The position numbers and the translations under genes were made by a program. From Methanobacteriota archaeon (GTDB lineage: Archaea > Halobacteriota > Methanosarcinia > Methanosarcinales > Methanosarcinaceae): 64,000 nucleotides of DNA. The notes under the pieces are model-generated. The model saw nothing but the letters and a program-made list of their open reading frames with translations. It had not been told where the DNA came from and did not search any database. Numbering within the stretch: the first letter of the stretch is position 1; each line of letters opens with the position of its first letter. The DNA lies in the NCBI GenBank assembly GCA_016841265.1, contig JAENZL010000016.1:8051-72050 (forward strand). Direction: 5' to 3'. Positions 55,036-64,000 of this stretch are shown piece after piece.

Positions 55036-55398
55036 TCAGTACACGTCATTCGGCTCAAAAACCTTCTCTCCGACAACCTCTCCCTCAAGGTTCCTGTAGA
55101 AACAGGAACGATATCCCATGTGGCATGCTCCGCCCACCTGTTCCACTAACAGAAGCACGGAATCCAGGTCACAGTCGATCCTGATCTCTTTTACCTTCTG
55201 TACATGCCCCGAAGTCTCTCCTTTCTTCCACAAACTCTTCCGGCTCCGGCTCCAGAAATGGGCAATTCCGGTCTCCACAGTTTTTTCAAGGGCTTCCCGG
55301 TTCATGTAGGCGCACATCAGCACTTCTTTGCTCGTAAAGTCCTGGACAATCGCCTGGATCAGGCCGTTTTCGTATTTCAGGGTGTCGAAGTCGATCAT
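55036..55398 (-). CDS. hisI: phosphoribosyl-AMP cyclohydrolase
   Basis: Third step of histidine synthesis. The 120-residue protein is the single-domain archaeal form, with [29 protein letters not shown], and the zinc-binding DCDLDSVLL and [14 protein letters not shown] motifs. It lies on its own between the PINA-type gene and the protease island. Confidence 0.97.
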   Translation of the reverse strand: MIDFDTLKYENGLIQAIVQDFTSKEVLMCAYMNREALEKTVETGIAHFWSRSRKSLWKKGETSGHVQKVKEIRIDCDLDSVLLLVEQVGGACHMGYRSCFYRNLEGEVVGEKVFEPNDVY

Positions 55399-55684
55399 GC
55401 GCGTATTGATAGTTTACATGGTATAAAAATTGACTCAATTGGAAAAATTTCCAGCCGGAAAATCAAAGGCAAAGGGCCTGCGAATATGCCGCGGATATAC
55501 CAATGAATAAAGGTTAGGCGAATAAACTACAGACTATACGAACAAACCCATAAAAGTTAGAAAGTTAATACCAGATACTGTAGCAAAAATAATACTGAGT
55601 GGGGACAGTATTTCAATTGCTTCATTTCTGAAAAAAATACGAACCACTTTAAAACAGTTATAAAAATCGTATGAGGAGATGAAT

Positions 55685-57661
55685 ATGAAGCTGAATTTAA
55701 AAACTAAAATTTTGCCTGTATTGGTTTTATGCGCAGTAATTCTGGGAGCTGTTTTACCGGCATCTGCGTTTGTGCAGGCAGAACCCTATAACATCTATGA
55801 AGAAATTACATTATACGATTCGTATATCCAGATCAAGGACGATTCACTGGCCCAGATGCTGGATGATACCCAGGACCTGAAATATGTCCCAGGGGAGATC
55901 ATAGTTAAGTTTGAGCCCGGAGTTTCCGGGGAAAAAATAGCAAGCATTAACTCCGGGCACGGGACAGAAGAAATATACACAAGTTCCTATGCAGGATTCA
56001 AGTTGCTGAAAATCCCAAAAAGCAAAACCGTCGAAGAGATGGTAGAGATATACAGCAAAAACCCTAATGTCGAATATGCGCTGCCCAATGCGATCGCACA
56101 TGCCTCCATGGTACCCAATGACCCGTTATACAGCTACCAGTGGAATTTCAAGAACGGAATAGGAGGAATAAATGTCGAGCCCGCATGGGACATTTCCACA
56201 GGGCAGGGAGTCGTAGTCGCAGTGCTTGATACAGGAGTAGCATACGAAAATTACGGCTCTTATATTGTATCCCCGGACCTTTCAAACACCAATTTTGTCC
56301 CGGGTTACGACTTTGTCAACAACGATGACCATCCGAATGATGACCACTACCACGGAACCCATGTGGCCGGAACCTTAGCCCAGAACACAAATGACGGGTA
56401 CGGTGTAGCCGGAGTTGCATACGGATGTTCCATAATGCCAGTGAAAGTCATGGCCGGAAGCGGAAACGGGACCCTCCAGCAGCTTATAGACGGAATTTAT
56501 TTCGCCACCGACAACGGCGCAGACATCATAAGCATGAGCCTCACTTTTGACCCAGGATACTATCCGGGCCAGGCACTCGACGATTCACTCGAATATGCAT
56601 ACAATAACGGTGTCACCATCGTTGCCGCCGCCGGGAATGACCAGACCGGCTCGGTGAGTTATCCAGCAGCTTATTACAGGTGCATTGCAGTCGGGGCGAC
56701 CAATTATAACGGTGTGAAGGCAGACTACTCGAACTACGGGACAGAACTTGACGTGGTAGCTCCCGGAGGAGACTCTCAGGACCTGAACGGCGACGGATAC
56801 ATGGATGGGGTCCTCCAGAATACCTTTAACATCCAGACAAAAGACCCCACAGACTTCAACTGGTGGTTCCTTACAGGAACATCCATGGCAACCCCGCATG
56901 TCTCAGGAATCGCAGCCTTGATGCTTGAAGCAAACAGTGAAGCTACCCCCTATGATATTAGGGAAGCACTCGAAAATACGGCAAGGGATATGGGAGACCA
57001 GGGCTGGGACCAGTATTACGGACACGGCCTGGTAAATGCAACCGCAGCCCTTGAATACATAACCCAGCCTCAAGCCCCTAATAACCCCCCGGTAGCCGAT
57101 GCCGGAGGCCCTTATAGTAGTGAAATAGGACAAACAGTGACCTTTGACGGATCAGGTTCATACGACAGTGACGGATATATTACCTCCTATGAGTGGGACT
57201 TTGGAGACGGAAGCACAGGATCGGGAATTGCTCCGAACCACGCCTATTCAAGCGCAGGAACCTATAATGTAACCCTCACAGTATGGGACAACAAAGACGC
57301 TACGGGTACTGACACAGCTACTCTGGTTGCGGAAAATGTCATACACATTGATGGGGTAAGTGTGACAACAACAGGCACCAAAATTGGCGGAACAACTTAC
57401 GTTACCGCAACTGCTGTTGTGACCATCCTTGACAAAAACAATAATCCGGTCGAAGGGGCTACAGTTTCCGGCTGCTGGAGCGGTGCAGCCAGTGATACGG
57501 ATTCTGCTGTGACTGGTGCAACAGGAACAATGACGGTTAACTCAGATGAGGCCATCTACCCCAAAAAGAGCACAATAACGTTCACCTTTACCGTGAACGG
57601 TGTGAGCAATACTATGATGTGGGACGGAAATCCCGCGTCCGGAACTGCAGTCTATCCTTAA
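55685..57661 (+). CDS. secreted subtilisin-like protease with I9-like propeptide, PKD and C-terminal domain
   Basis: Secreted S8 protease of 658 residues. Order: signal peptide (about residues 1-28), propeptide with YVPGEIIVKFEPGV (66-140), catalytic domain with Asp182 (AVLDTGVAY), His223 (HGTHVAGT), Asn318 (AAAGND) and Ser400 (GTSMATPHVSG), PKD domain (PPVADAGGPYSSEIGQTV region), and a C-terminal Ig-like domain (VTILDKNNNPVEGATVSG). The second ATG is used because GAGGAG lies six bases before it. A near-identical paralogue follows 0.7 kb downstream. All catalytic residues are present, so it should be active outside the cell. Confidence 0.95.
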   Translation: MKLNLKTKILPVLVLCAVILGAVLPASAFVQAEPYNIYEEITLYDSYIQIKDDSLAQMLDDTQDLKYVPGEIIVKFEPGVSGEKIASINSGHGTEEIYTSSYAGFKLLKIPKSKTVEEMVEIYSKNPNVEYALPNAIAHASMVPNDPLYSYQWNFKNGIGGINVEPAWDISTGQGVVVAVLDTGVAYENYGSYIVSPDLSNTNFVPGYDFVNNDDHPNDDHYHGTHVAGTLAQNTNDGYGVAGVAYGCSIMPVKVMAGSGNGTLQQLIDGIYFATDNGADIISMSLTFDPGYYPGQALDDSLEYAYNNGVTIVAAAGNDQTGSVSYPAAYYRCIAVGATNYNGVKADYSNYGTELDVVAPGGDSQDLNGDGYMDGVLQNTFNIQTKDPTDFNWWFLTGTSMATPHVSGIAALMLEANSEATPYDIREALENTARDMGDQGWDQYYGHGLVNATAALEYITQPQAPNNPPVADAGGPYSSEIGQTVTFDGSGSYDSDGYITSYEWDFGDGSTGSGIAPNHAYSSAGTYNVTLTVWDNKDATGTDTATLVAENVIHIDGVSVTTTGTKIGGTTYVTATAVVTILDKNNNPVEGATVSGCWSGAASDTDSAVTGATGTMTVNSDEAIYPKKSTITFTFTVNGVSNTMMWDGNPASGTAVYP

Positions 57662-58347
57662 ACTCAAAAATAAAGGATAAAATAATTTAAGGTCCCTCAA
57701 AAAGGGGCTTTTAATTTTCTTTTTTGGAAAAAAACAGGTAAGGTTCACAGATCAAAAAGCTGAGAACCTGAGTTATGGGCCTAAGCCTTGAGCATGAGCC
57801 ATTAACTTAAGCAGGTAATTTAACCGGGCAACTTAAGCCAGTGGCCTGAGCCAGGGACCCGAGGAGATCTTGAGATAGCACAGAAACTCCAATAATAAAA
57901 TGTATAAGTGGACGCGGAGTTCGATACCTGAATGGGATAGTGTTAGAATTTTTTCAAGCATAATTAACTACAATTTAGTATAATTTATCCGCCTTACATA
58001 AAGAAAAAATATTTAATTTATTGGATAATAAATTCAGATTAACCGATTTAAAGAAACCATATCTTTCAGTTATTTTTTGCCTTGGATAACTGTTTTTTTA
58101 AAAAATTTTCATCACTGGGCATTGGGGATAAAATGAAAAAAACACCATCATGAGTTGAAATTCAAAATACATTGAAAAACAAACATGAAGAATCAAAACC
58201 ACATACAAAAGTAATAAAATTTAGTAAGATATGTATTAAATTCTATAGAAAGAATACCTGTAAGAGAATAAAAAATTTAGAATTAATTGTAGGAAGAAAA
58301 CTGAGAATGAGAGCCAATATATTAGAAAAATTGTGAGGATGAAGAGG
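57662..58347. other. spacer between the two paralogous subtilase genes
   Basis: No gene. The first 65 bases contain the terminator of the upstream protease (57689-57725). Then a stretch with short repeats (ttaagcaggtaattt, cttaagccagtggcctgagccaggg) near 57806-57856. The last 400 bases are very AT-rich with several TATA-like elements, so the second protease may have its own promoter. Confidence 0.45.
57689..57725 (+). terminator. terminator of the first subtilase gene
   Basis: Hairpin AGGTCCCT-caaaa-AGGGGCTT (wobble pairs included) followed by a T-rich tract. The same element occurs after the second subtilase gene. Confidence 0.75.
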
Positions 58348-60303
58348 ATGGAGTTCAGATTAAAAAACAAAATAATCCCCCTGTTAATACTGTGTATCTT
58401 ACTTACAGGGATAATCCTGCCGGCCTCTGCACTGGCAGCGGGGGATAACAGGCCCTATGACATATTTGAGAAACTGACGATCAAAATGCCCGGGGAACAG
58501 GAGTATGTCCCGGGGGAAATCCTCGTGAAGTTCAAGCCAGGTATCTCTGAAGAAAAGATAGCAATGATCAATGCCGGGAACGAGACTCAAGCTGTATACG
58601 CAAGCCCCCATGCAGGGTTCAAAAAGCTGAAGATCCCAAAAACAAAAACCGTCGAAGAGATGGTGGAAATCTACAGCAAAAACCCGAATGTAGAATATGC
58701 AGTGCCCAACGCTATTGCGCATGCAGCCGGGGCACCGAATGACCCTTACTATTACCTACAGTGGAATTTCAAAGATGGAATAGGCGGGATTAATGTCGAG
58801 CCCGCATGGGAGATATCTACTGGTGAAGGAGTTACTGTTGCAGTACTGGACAGTGGAGTTGCATACGAGAATTACGGCCAGTATATTGTAGCCCCGGACC
58901 TTACAAACACCGGTTTTGCCCCAGGTTATGACTTTGTAAACAATGACGCTCATCCCAATGATGACAACCAGCACGGGACCCATGTCGCCGGAACCATAGC
59001 CCAGAGTACCAATAACGGATACGGAGTGGCTGGGGTGGCATATGACTGTACGATAATGCCCGTGAAAGTCCTTGACGCGGAAGGAAGCGGGACCCTCCAG
59101 CAGCTCATCGACGGCATTTATTTCGCAACCGATAACGGAGCACAGGTCATCAGCATGAGCCTGGGATTCACTCCAGGATACTACCCTGGCCCGGCCCTTG
59201 ACACAGCACTCGAATATGCATACGATAATGGAGTCACCATCGTTGCTGCTGCAGGAAATGACGGGATAGGCACTGTCGGTTATCCTGCAGCCTATGATAA
59301 ATGCATTGCAGTCGGTGCTACAAAGTACGACGGTACGCTTGCCTACTACTCCAATTACGGGAGCACCCTTGACATAACCGCCCCCGGAGGAGACTCAACC
59401 GTCGACCAGAGCGGCGATGGATACGGGGACGGAATCCTGCAGAACACTTTTGATGGCGACCCGACAAAATTCAACTTCTGGTTCTTCCAGGGTACATCCA
59501 TGGCAACCCCGCACGTCTCAGGTGTTGCAGCTCTCCTGATAGCAAACGGAGCATCCAGTCCTGAAGAAGTCCGAACCGCAATCGAACAAAGCGCAAAGGA
59601 TAAAGGGGAACCGGGATGGGACCAGTACTACGGATACGGCATTGTGGATGCAAAAGCAGCACTGGACTATTCGGGAAAGGTACAGCAGCCTCCAGCCCCG
59701 AATACCCCACCTGTAGCCGATGCCGGAGGCCCTTACAGCGCTGAAGTGGGACAGACCGTAACATTTGATGGATCGGGTTCATATGACCCGGACCAGGACG
59801 AAAGCATTGTTTCTTATGAGTGGGACTTAGGAGACGGCAGTTCAGGCACGGGAGTTGCACCCACCCACAGCTATACAGGCGCAGGGACCTATAATGTAAT
59901 CCTTACGGTAACTGACGGCAAAGGTGTGACAGATACCGACACAACTATTGTGGATGTTACAACAGCAACAGACAGTGGAGCCAGTCTCTACATTGACAGC
60001 ATGGAAGTAACTCCGAACCTCAGGTACGCCGGAAGAAATACGTTCGTTTCCGGAAAGGCAGTTGTCACTATTCTGGACGATAACGGCAACCCGGTTGAAG
60101 GTGCTACGGTTTCCGGAGACTGGAGCGGTTCGGTAAATGACGCGGATTCTGCCGTGACGAGCTCAAAAGGGACTGTAACGGTTTCCTCGGATGAAGTCAA
60201 GTACAAAGAAGGTATATTGACTTTCACCTTTACCGTGGACGGTGTTAGCCACACGATTCCCTGGGACGGAAATCCCGCATCCGGAACGGCATTATATCCC
60301 TAA
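58348..60303 (+). CDS. secreted subtilisin-like protease, paralogue of the preceding one
   Basis: Second S8 protease, 651 residues, with the same domain order as its neighbour: signal peptide, propeptide (YVPGEILVKFKPGI), catalytic domain with DSGVAY, HGTHVAGT, AAAGND and GTSMATPHVSG, PKD domain (PPVADAGGPYSAEVGQTV), and the C-terminal Ig-like domain ending WDGNPASGTALYP. The ATG at 58348 aligns with the start of the paralogue; GTG at 58333 and ATG at 58339 are in frame. Differences concentrate in the propeptide and between catalytic blocks. A tandem duplication in which both copies remain intact. Confidence 0.95.
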   Translation: MEFRLKNKIIPLLILCILLTGIILPASALAAGDNRPYDIFEKLTIKMPGEQEYVPGEILVKFKPGISEEKIAMINAGNETQAVYASPHAGFKKLKIPKTKTVEEMVEIYSKNPNVEYAVPNAIAHAAGAPNDPYYYLQWNFKDGIGGINVEPAWEISTGEGVTVAVLDSGVAYENYGQYIVAPDLTNTGFAPGYDFVNNDAHPNDDNQHGTHVAGTIAQSTNNGYGVAGVAYDCTIMPVKVLDAEGSGTLQQLIDGIYFATDNGAQVISMSLGFTPGYYPGPALDTALEYAYDNGVTIVAAAGNDGIGTVGYPAAYDKCIAVGATKYDGTLAYYSNYGSTLDITAPGGDSTVDQSGDGYGDGILQNTFDGDPTKFNFWFFQGTSMATPHVSGVAALLIANGASSPEEVRTAIEQSAKDKGEPGWDQYYGYGIVDAKAALDYSGKVQQPPAPNTPPVADAGGPYSAEVGQTVTFDGSGSYDPDQDESIVSYEWDLGDGSSGTGVAPTHSYTGAGTYNVILTVTDGKGVTDTDTTIVDVTTATDSGASLYIDSMEVTPNLRYAGRNTFVSGKAVVTILDDNGNPVEGATVSGDWSGSVNDADSAVTSSKGTVTVSSDEVKYKEGILTFTFTVDGVSHTIPWDGNPASGTALYP

Positions 60304-60331
60304 GCCAGAAAATAACGGACAAAAGACTTTC

Positions 60332-60367
60332 AGGTCCCTGAAAGGGGGCTTTTCATTTTCTTTTTTT
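60332..60367 (+). terminator. terminator of the second subtilase gene
   Basis: Hairpin AGGTCCCT-gaaag-GGGGCTT-type stem followed by a T tract of seven; nearly the same sequence as that after the first protease. Confidence 0.75.
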
Positions 60368-60478
60368 GAATAGATTCAGTAAATTAAATGTTTTTTTAAG
60401 AGCTTTGCTGTTAAGAAGGAAATTTCAGTCAATAAACAGATACTTGATAGTACTGAAATAAAATATTCATCCCTTAAC

Positions 60479-60509
60479 AAAAAAGAAAAAACTTGAGCCT
60501 GGAAAGGCT
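60479..60509 (-). terminator. terminator of the papain-like protease gene
   Basis: On the minus strand GAGCCT-ttcc-AGGCTC (60509-60494) is a perfect 6-bp stem followed by a T-rich run (60493-60479), 24 bases past the stop of the protease gene. Confidence 0.75.
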
Positions 60510-60532
60510 CTATCCTGAAAATGAAATTTTAT

Positions 60533-63091
60533 TTATTGTAGATAATTAGCAGGGTTATTTACATCCAGAGTGTCGTTCCATCCATAGGTATCATGGGTTA
60601 AGCTAGTTACCTCACCCGTCCCAGCCGTGCCTGATGCACGTTTAATAAGGAATTCCACTGCCCCACTGGAATCGGTAATACCATAGGATGTGCCAAAATT
60701 TGTATAGGTGAAACCAACTGTGGCCCCGCTTACAAGTGCATCCATTGAATCAGCTACACCATTTTCATTGGAATCAGCGCGGATAGTAACTTTGGCTTTC
60801 AGGTGAGGTCCTGCCGTACTGAAGCTTATGTCCCATACATACATTTCAGGTGTAGACGATTGGTCGCTTACCGTAACAGAAGTTTTCCTGGAATTATCCG
60901 AAGTATCGAATTCCCCATCAACAGGTCCTGCTGTCGCGTTAAGGGTGTAAACTCCTGAATTTGAACTTTCGGTGTCCCAGGTGTAGATAAAGGTTGTAGA
61001 ATTACCTGCTCCAAGCGTAATGCTCTGATTTCCAATTTCAATGTCATCGGTAGTGTCCGGTGTTGCATTATCAGAAACAAGTGGAACATAGAAAGTTTCC
61101 ACCCGGTTACCTTCATTTTTAACAGTTATATCCACACTTACCCCTTCCCCAACTGTAACCGAGCTGGGAGCGGTGACTGACATAACCGCAACATCATGTT
61201 TTATCTCTTCAATTGAAACCGTTGTTGTCATAGAATTATCCTGCAGGTCGGACTCATCTGCTACTCCTTGAACAGTCGCATTCAGGGAATGGATGGCTAC
61301 TTCCACACCTGCTGTATCCCATTCAAACATATAAGTATCGGATGCTCCTGCTGCGAGACTTACGGGTTCACTTCCCACTACCCATGTGTCATATTCATCC
61401 GTGAGAATCAAGGTTGAACTTTCAAGAGAACTTCCCTGATTCTTTACTGTAACCTGAATAGTTGCTATATCTCCTTTAACAACAAAGTCAGGAGCAGTTA
61501 TTCCTGTAACAGCGACATCATGTGCCTCTGTAGGATTTTCTACTGTAAATGCCTTTATACAAACGTTTGTTTCCTTATTCGTCCTAATACTTGTGACATC
61601 GGTCCAGCTTTCACCATTAGAACTTATGTAACTTTCCCCAGGATTCGCAACTGCATTGCTGCTATACCCTGAAAAAGGCTTTTCCAGTGCAATCGGATAC
61701 TTATACGCCGGGTTTGAGAGTTTTACAACCACTGAGAATTTTTGACCTTCAGATATTGAAACAGGCACATCAAGAACAGCAGTGTGATACCCCGATGTAG
61801 AAATCGGGCCATTCTGTTCACATACCAGATCCCCTAAAGTTGGCCCTCCTGCCACACCGGTATAAATATTCAAATTATAAATGGTGTCAGAATCAGTTGT
61901 GTAGAAGCTAACTGCCTTGATTTGCTCATAACCTGTAGCTGTAAACACGTTGGCAGCCCATGCTGTAGTAGTCCCGTATCCTATGGAAGTTACCCACCCT
62001 AACGGGTCGTACTGGTACACAAAGTCATAGTTATCAGTCCCTTCAGCCGTGAATACTGCATTGGAAGTTCCTATCTGTGAATCGTAATAAGAGATATAGA
62101 AATATCCGTTATTACCCCAACCTGTGCCCCAGCTGTTCTTAACGATGAAGGCTCCGTCTCCGGGAGGAGTATTCAGGAAATTACTTGAAGGGAAGGAATC
62201 ATCCCAACCAACGATCGTTATTGCATGATTCGAAGAACTGCTACCTTCGTAATAGTAGGCATTTGTCGCACTATTAAAACGCGAATAAAAATCAGAAGTA
62301 TCCACATACATTGTCGAATAAACGGCGCCCTTCTCCATAATTGCCTGCTTGATATACTCATCAGCCGAAGGTCCCTGTGCCCCGGGGATGAACTCCACTT
62401 CCTGAACGTGTTTCATTTCAGAGAATGCTGGATATCCCTCGGAGTATGAAGAAGATGCATCATAAGGATCGTCACTTTCATCAATGGGCCCACTCCACCG
62501 CGCCAGATAAGCAGTTGACATGAACTGGTTGCCGCCATCAGGAAAGTCAAAGCCTTCGGGGGCGGCATTGGAAAGCAAATTTTTCATGTTGTTTTCAGAA
62601 AAGTTCCATTCATCCGGCATAAGATAAGACTCAAGCGAGCCATAGGTAGCAAAAGCCCAGCAAGTGCCTGCATTACCCTGGTCTTTAACAGGAGTTACCC
62701 CGTTAAAATTACGCAGGTCATAAGAAGTGGGCAGATCACCTTCTAAATTTAAAATTAGAGGAGACACCGTAGTCTCTAATGAGCCAGAACCAGGACCACT
62801 GCTAGAAGCCCCGACATGAGATAAGTCCACCGGCGAAGGCGCCAGACCCAATCCGCGACCGTTAGGAGCTTTTTGACGGGCAATATCGAGACCCCTATTT
62901 TTCATCAGCTGGTATTCAACAAATTTTGGATTCAGAGGTGCCTGGCTAATTTTAGCATCAGCATCCCCGGTCGGTACACTTACACTATTTGAACCTTCAA
63001 GGGGAGAAGTTTTTGCCGCTGTTATGCCGACAACTATCAGCATTAGTACAAAAACTGCCCCTAAAAATCTGATATTTCGATATTTGTTCAT
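60533..63091 (-). CDS. secreted papain-family cysteine protease with CARDB repeats
   Basis: Secreted C1A peptidase, 852 residues. Order: signal peptide (about 8-26), propeptide-like part to about 115, catalytic domain with Gln138, Cys144 (GTCWAFATYGSLES), His289 (SSNHAITIVGWDD) and Asn319 (FIVKNSWGTGWGNNGY), a lectin-like segment (about 360-510), then two CARDB repeats (HDVAVTGITAPDFVVKGD, HDVAVMSVTAPSSVTVGEG) and a C-terminal Ig-like domain (GATVGFTYTNFGTSYG). All catalytic residues are intact. It is convergent with the subtilase pair, forming a block of secreted proteases. Confidence 0.94.
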   Translation of the reverse strand: MNKYRNIRFLGAVFVLMLIVVGITAAKTSPLEGSNSVSVPTGDADAKISQAPLNPKFVEYQLMKNRGLDIARQKAPNGRGLGLAPSPVDLSHVGASSSGPGSGSLETTVSPLILNLEGDLPTSYDLRNFNGVTPVKDQGNAGTCWAFATYGSLESYLMPDEWNFSENNMKNLLSNAAPEGFDFPDGGNQFMSTAYLARWSGPIDESDDPYDASSSYSEGYPAFSEMKHVQEVEFIPGAQGPSADEYIKQAIMEKGAVYSTMYVDTSDFYSRFNSATNAYYYEGSSSSNHAITIVGWDDSFPSSNFLNTPPGDGAFIVKNSWGTGWGNNGYFYISYYDSQIGTSNAVFTAEGTDNYDFVYQYDPLGWVTSIGYGTTTAWAANVFTATGYEQIKAVSFYTTDSDTIYNLNIYTGVAGGPTLGDLVCEQNGPISTSGYHTAVLDVPVSISEGQKFSVVVKLSNPAYKYPIALEKPFSGYSSNAVANPGESYISSNGESWTDVTSIRTNKETNVCIKAFTVENPTEAHDVAVTGITAPDFVVKGDIATIQVTVKNQGSSLESSTLILTDEYDTWVVGSEPVSLAAGASDTYMFEWDTAGVEVAIHSLNATVQGVADESDLQDNSMTTTVSIEEIKHDVAVMSVTAPSSVTVGEGVSVDITVKNEGNRVETFYVPLVSDNATPDTTDDIEIGNQSITLGAGNSTTFIYTWDTESSNSGVYTLNATAGPVDGEFDTSDNSRKTSVTVSDQSSTPEMYVWDISFSTAGPHLKAKVTIRADSNENGVADSMDALVSGATVGFTYTNFGTSYGITDSSGAVEFLIKRASGTAGTGEVTSLTHDTYGWNDTLDVNNPANYLQ

Positions 63092-63299
63092 CTCGTATCC
63101 CCTTGTGAAAAAAATGAAAAATAAAAACTAATTATATTATACTACAAACATATTATGGATAAGTTCACATAAAAACATTGGGGAAGTAAGATTTAAAACT
63201 TTACAGATTTATTATAAAAAACGAGTTAGAAAAGAAATTCAAACCAAAAAAATAAAAAGAAAAACGAGACAATAAAAACACACATAATTCCACAATCGT

Positions 63300-64000
63300 T
63301 CAAGGTTTTGTCCCGAGCACATCTTCCACATAAGCCCGCAAAATCTCCGCGACACTCCAGGCCTGGGCAGGGCAGCCGCCGGGAGTGTATGGGAAATCCC
63401 CGTCCAGGACTTCGGAGATACTGCCTATGCCTGCATCTTCAAGCTGTTTGTCAAAGCCCAGGAGGAGAGAGCGCATGTCTTCCAGGCTTTCTTTTGAATT
63501 ATTGTGAACTTTCCGATAGGCTTTGACGTAGGCGCCAAGGAGCCAGGGCCAGACCGTGCCATTGTGGTAGGCGAAGTCCCTGGTTTTGGGGTCCCCCCGG
63601 TAGTGGCCGGTATAGTCAGGGTGGTCCCTTGAAAGGGTGCGGAGGCCGAAAGGTGTGAGCAGGTCCTGCTCGACCCGGTCCACAATGGCTTTTTCTTTGT
63701 AAGGAGTGAGCATGGTGTAGGGGAGGGCGACTGCAAGGATCTGGTTGGGGCGAATAGCAGGGTCTTTTAGAGGGTTTCCGGCTTTGTCGGTTGTATCCGT
63801 GGAGACGGTATCGAAGAGGCAATTATATTCGGGGTTCCAGAAAAGGGCTTCAAAGTTTGAAGCTGCCCCTTCTGCAAGAGACTCATAGATTGTGGTGTCC
63901 AGGTCCAGCAATTCCCCGAATTCGGAGGTGATTTTCAGGGCATTGTACCAGAGGGCGTTGATCTCGCATGCTTTGCCTGCTCTCGGAGTCACTGCGTGGG
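63300..64000 (-). CDS. amylo-alpha-1,6-glucosidase / glycogen debranching enzyme, C-terminal part (runs off the window)
   Basis: The 3' end of a larger gene; the frame is open to the window edge (reading HAVTPRAGKACEINALWYNAL at the edge side). It is the (alpha/alpha)6-barrel domain of GDE_C/GH133-type debranching enzymes: TPRAGKACEINALWYN, RPNQILAVALPYTML, FAYHNGTVWPWLLG and GGCPAQAWSVAEILR are typical and include substrate-cleft residues. In methanogens it debranches stored glycogen. The start lies outside the window. Confidence 0.9.
   Translation of the reverse strand, partial: HAVTPRAGKACEINALWYNALKITSEFGELLDLDTTIYESLAEGAASNFEALFWNPEYNCLFDTVSTDTTDKAGNPLKDPAIRPNQILAVALPYTMLTPYKEKAIVDRVEQDLLTPFGLRTLSRDHPDYTGHYRGDPKTRDFAYHNGTVWPWLLGAYVKAYRKVHNNSKESLEDMRSLLLGFDKQLEDAGIGSISEVLDGDFPYTPGGCPAQAWSVAEILRAYVEDVLGTKP

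Noticed and set aside
1-64000. tRNA, rRNA or other structured RNA genes, insertion sequences, attachment sites
   Set aside because: None found by eye on either strand; a covariance-model scan would be needed to exclude small C/D-box RNAs.

Overview
The window is chromosomal DNA from a methanogenic archaeon of the Methanosarcina type. The evidence is archaeal in kind (ribosomal proteins S15 and S8e of archaeal form, archaeal methionine adenosyltransferase, an ether-lipid prenyltransferase, CobY/CobZ cobamide enzymes, Nob1, a CetZ/FtsZ-like tubulin) and specific to Methanosarcinaceae: a dimethylamine/trimethylamine methyltransferase cluster in which both mtbB and mttB carry one in-frame amber (TAG) codon read as pyrrolysine. 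Every other stop codon I read in the window is TAA or TGA. Genes are separated by AT-rich spacers, many holding short tandem repeats whose unit differs at each locus. I see no transposase, integrase, CRISPR array, rRNA or tRNA gene.

Layout. 0.8-7.3 kb: an RNA-free RNase P-like PIN protein (HARP), methionine adenosyltransferase, a digeranylgeranylglyceryl-phosphate synthase-like UbiA protein, and a de novo NAD block (nadA, nadX, nadC). 7.6-13.6 kb: a secreted/anchored COG1361-type protein, a CetZ-like tubulin, and a three-gene FecCD/BtuCD-type metal-chelate importer on the minus strand. 14.3-20 kb: rps15, a four-gene minus-strand operon of pilin-like membrane proteins with shared acidic D-E/S-S-A/G motifs before a hydrophobic segment, then hisS. 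20.5-27.6 kb: cobamide nucleotide-loop assembly (cobD, cbiB, cobZ, cobS, cobY) running directly into sufC-sufB and a small unknown gene. 28.6-34.9 kb: mtbC-mtbB-mttB-mttC-mttP, followed by a small winged-helix-like protein and a 49-residue one-helix membrane protein. These B12 genes and the corrinoid methyltransferases fit together: the cobamide made by the first block is the prosthetic group of MtbC and MttC.

35-49.7 kb: housekeeping and regulatory genes (an ArcS-like core protein, TrmB- and Lrp-type regulators, an aminotransferase, rps8e, Nob1, a GfcR-like PRTase regulator, a RecJ/GAN-like DHH nuclease, stomatin-NfeD pair, a PurM-like protein, hisH, a tiny zinc ribbon). 49.9-55.4 kb: two more pilin-like genes, a LysE exporter, a serine-rich coiled-coil membrane protein, a PIN-ATPase-KH protein (PINA type) and hisI. 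55.7-63.1 kb: a secreted-protease island with two paralogous S8/PKD subtilases, duplicated together with their terminators, and a papain-type protease with CARDB repeats. The window ends inside a glycogen-debranching-enzyme-type gene.

The least explained items are the four-gene pilin-like operon (whose first gene has no canonical start codon before its conserved leader motif), the two tiny genes at the tail of the methylamine cluster, and the hairpin-bearing 45-bp repeats in front of cobZ.
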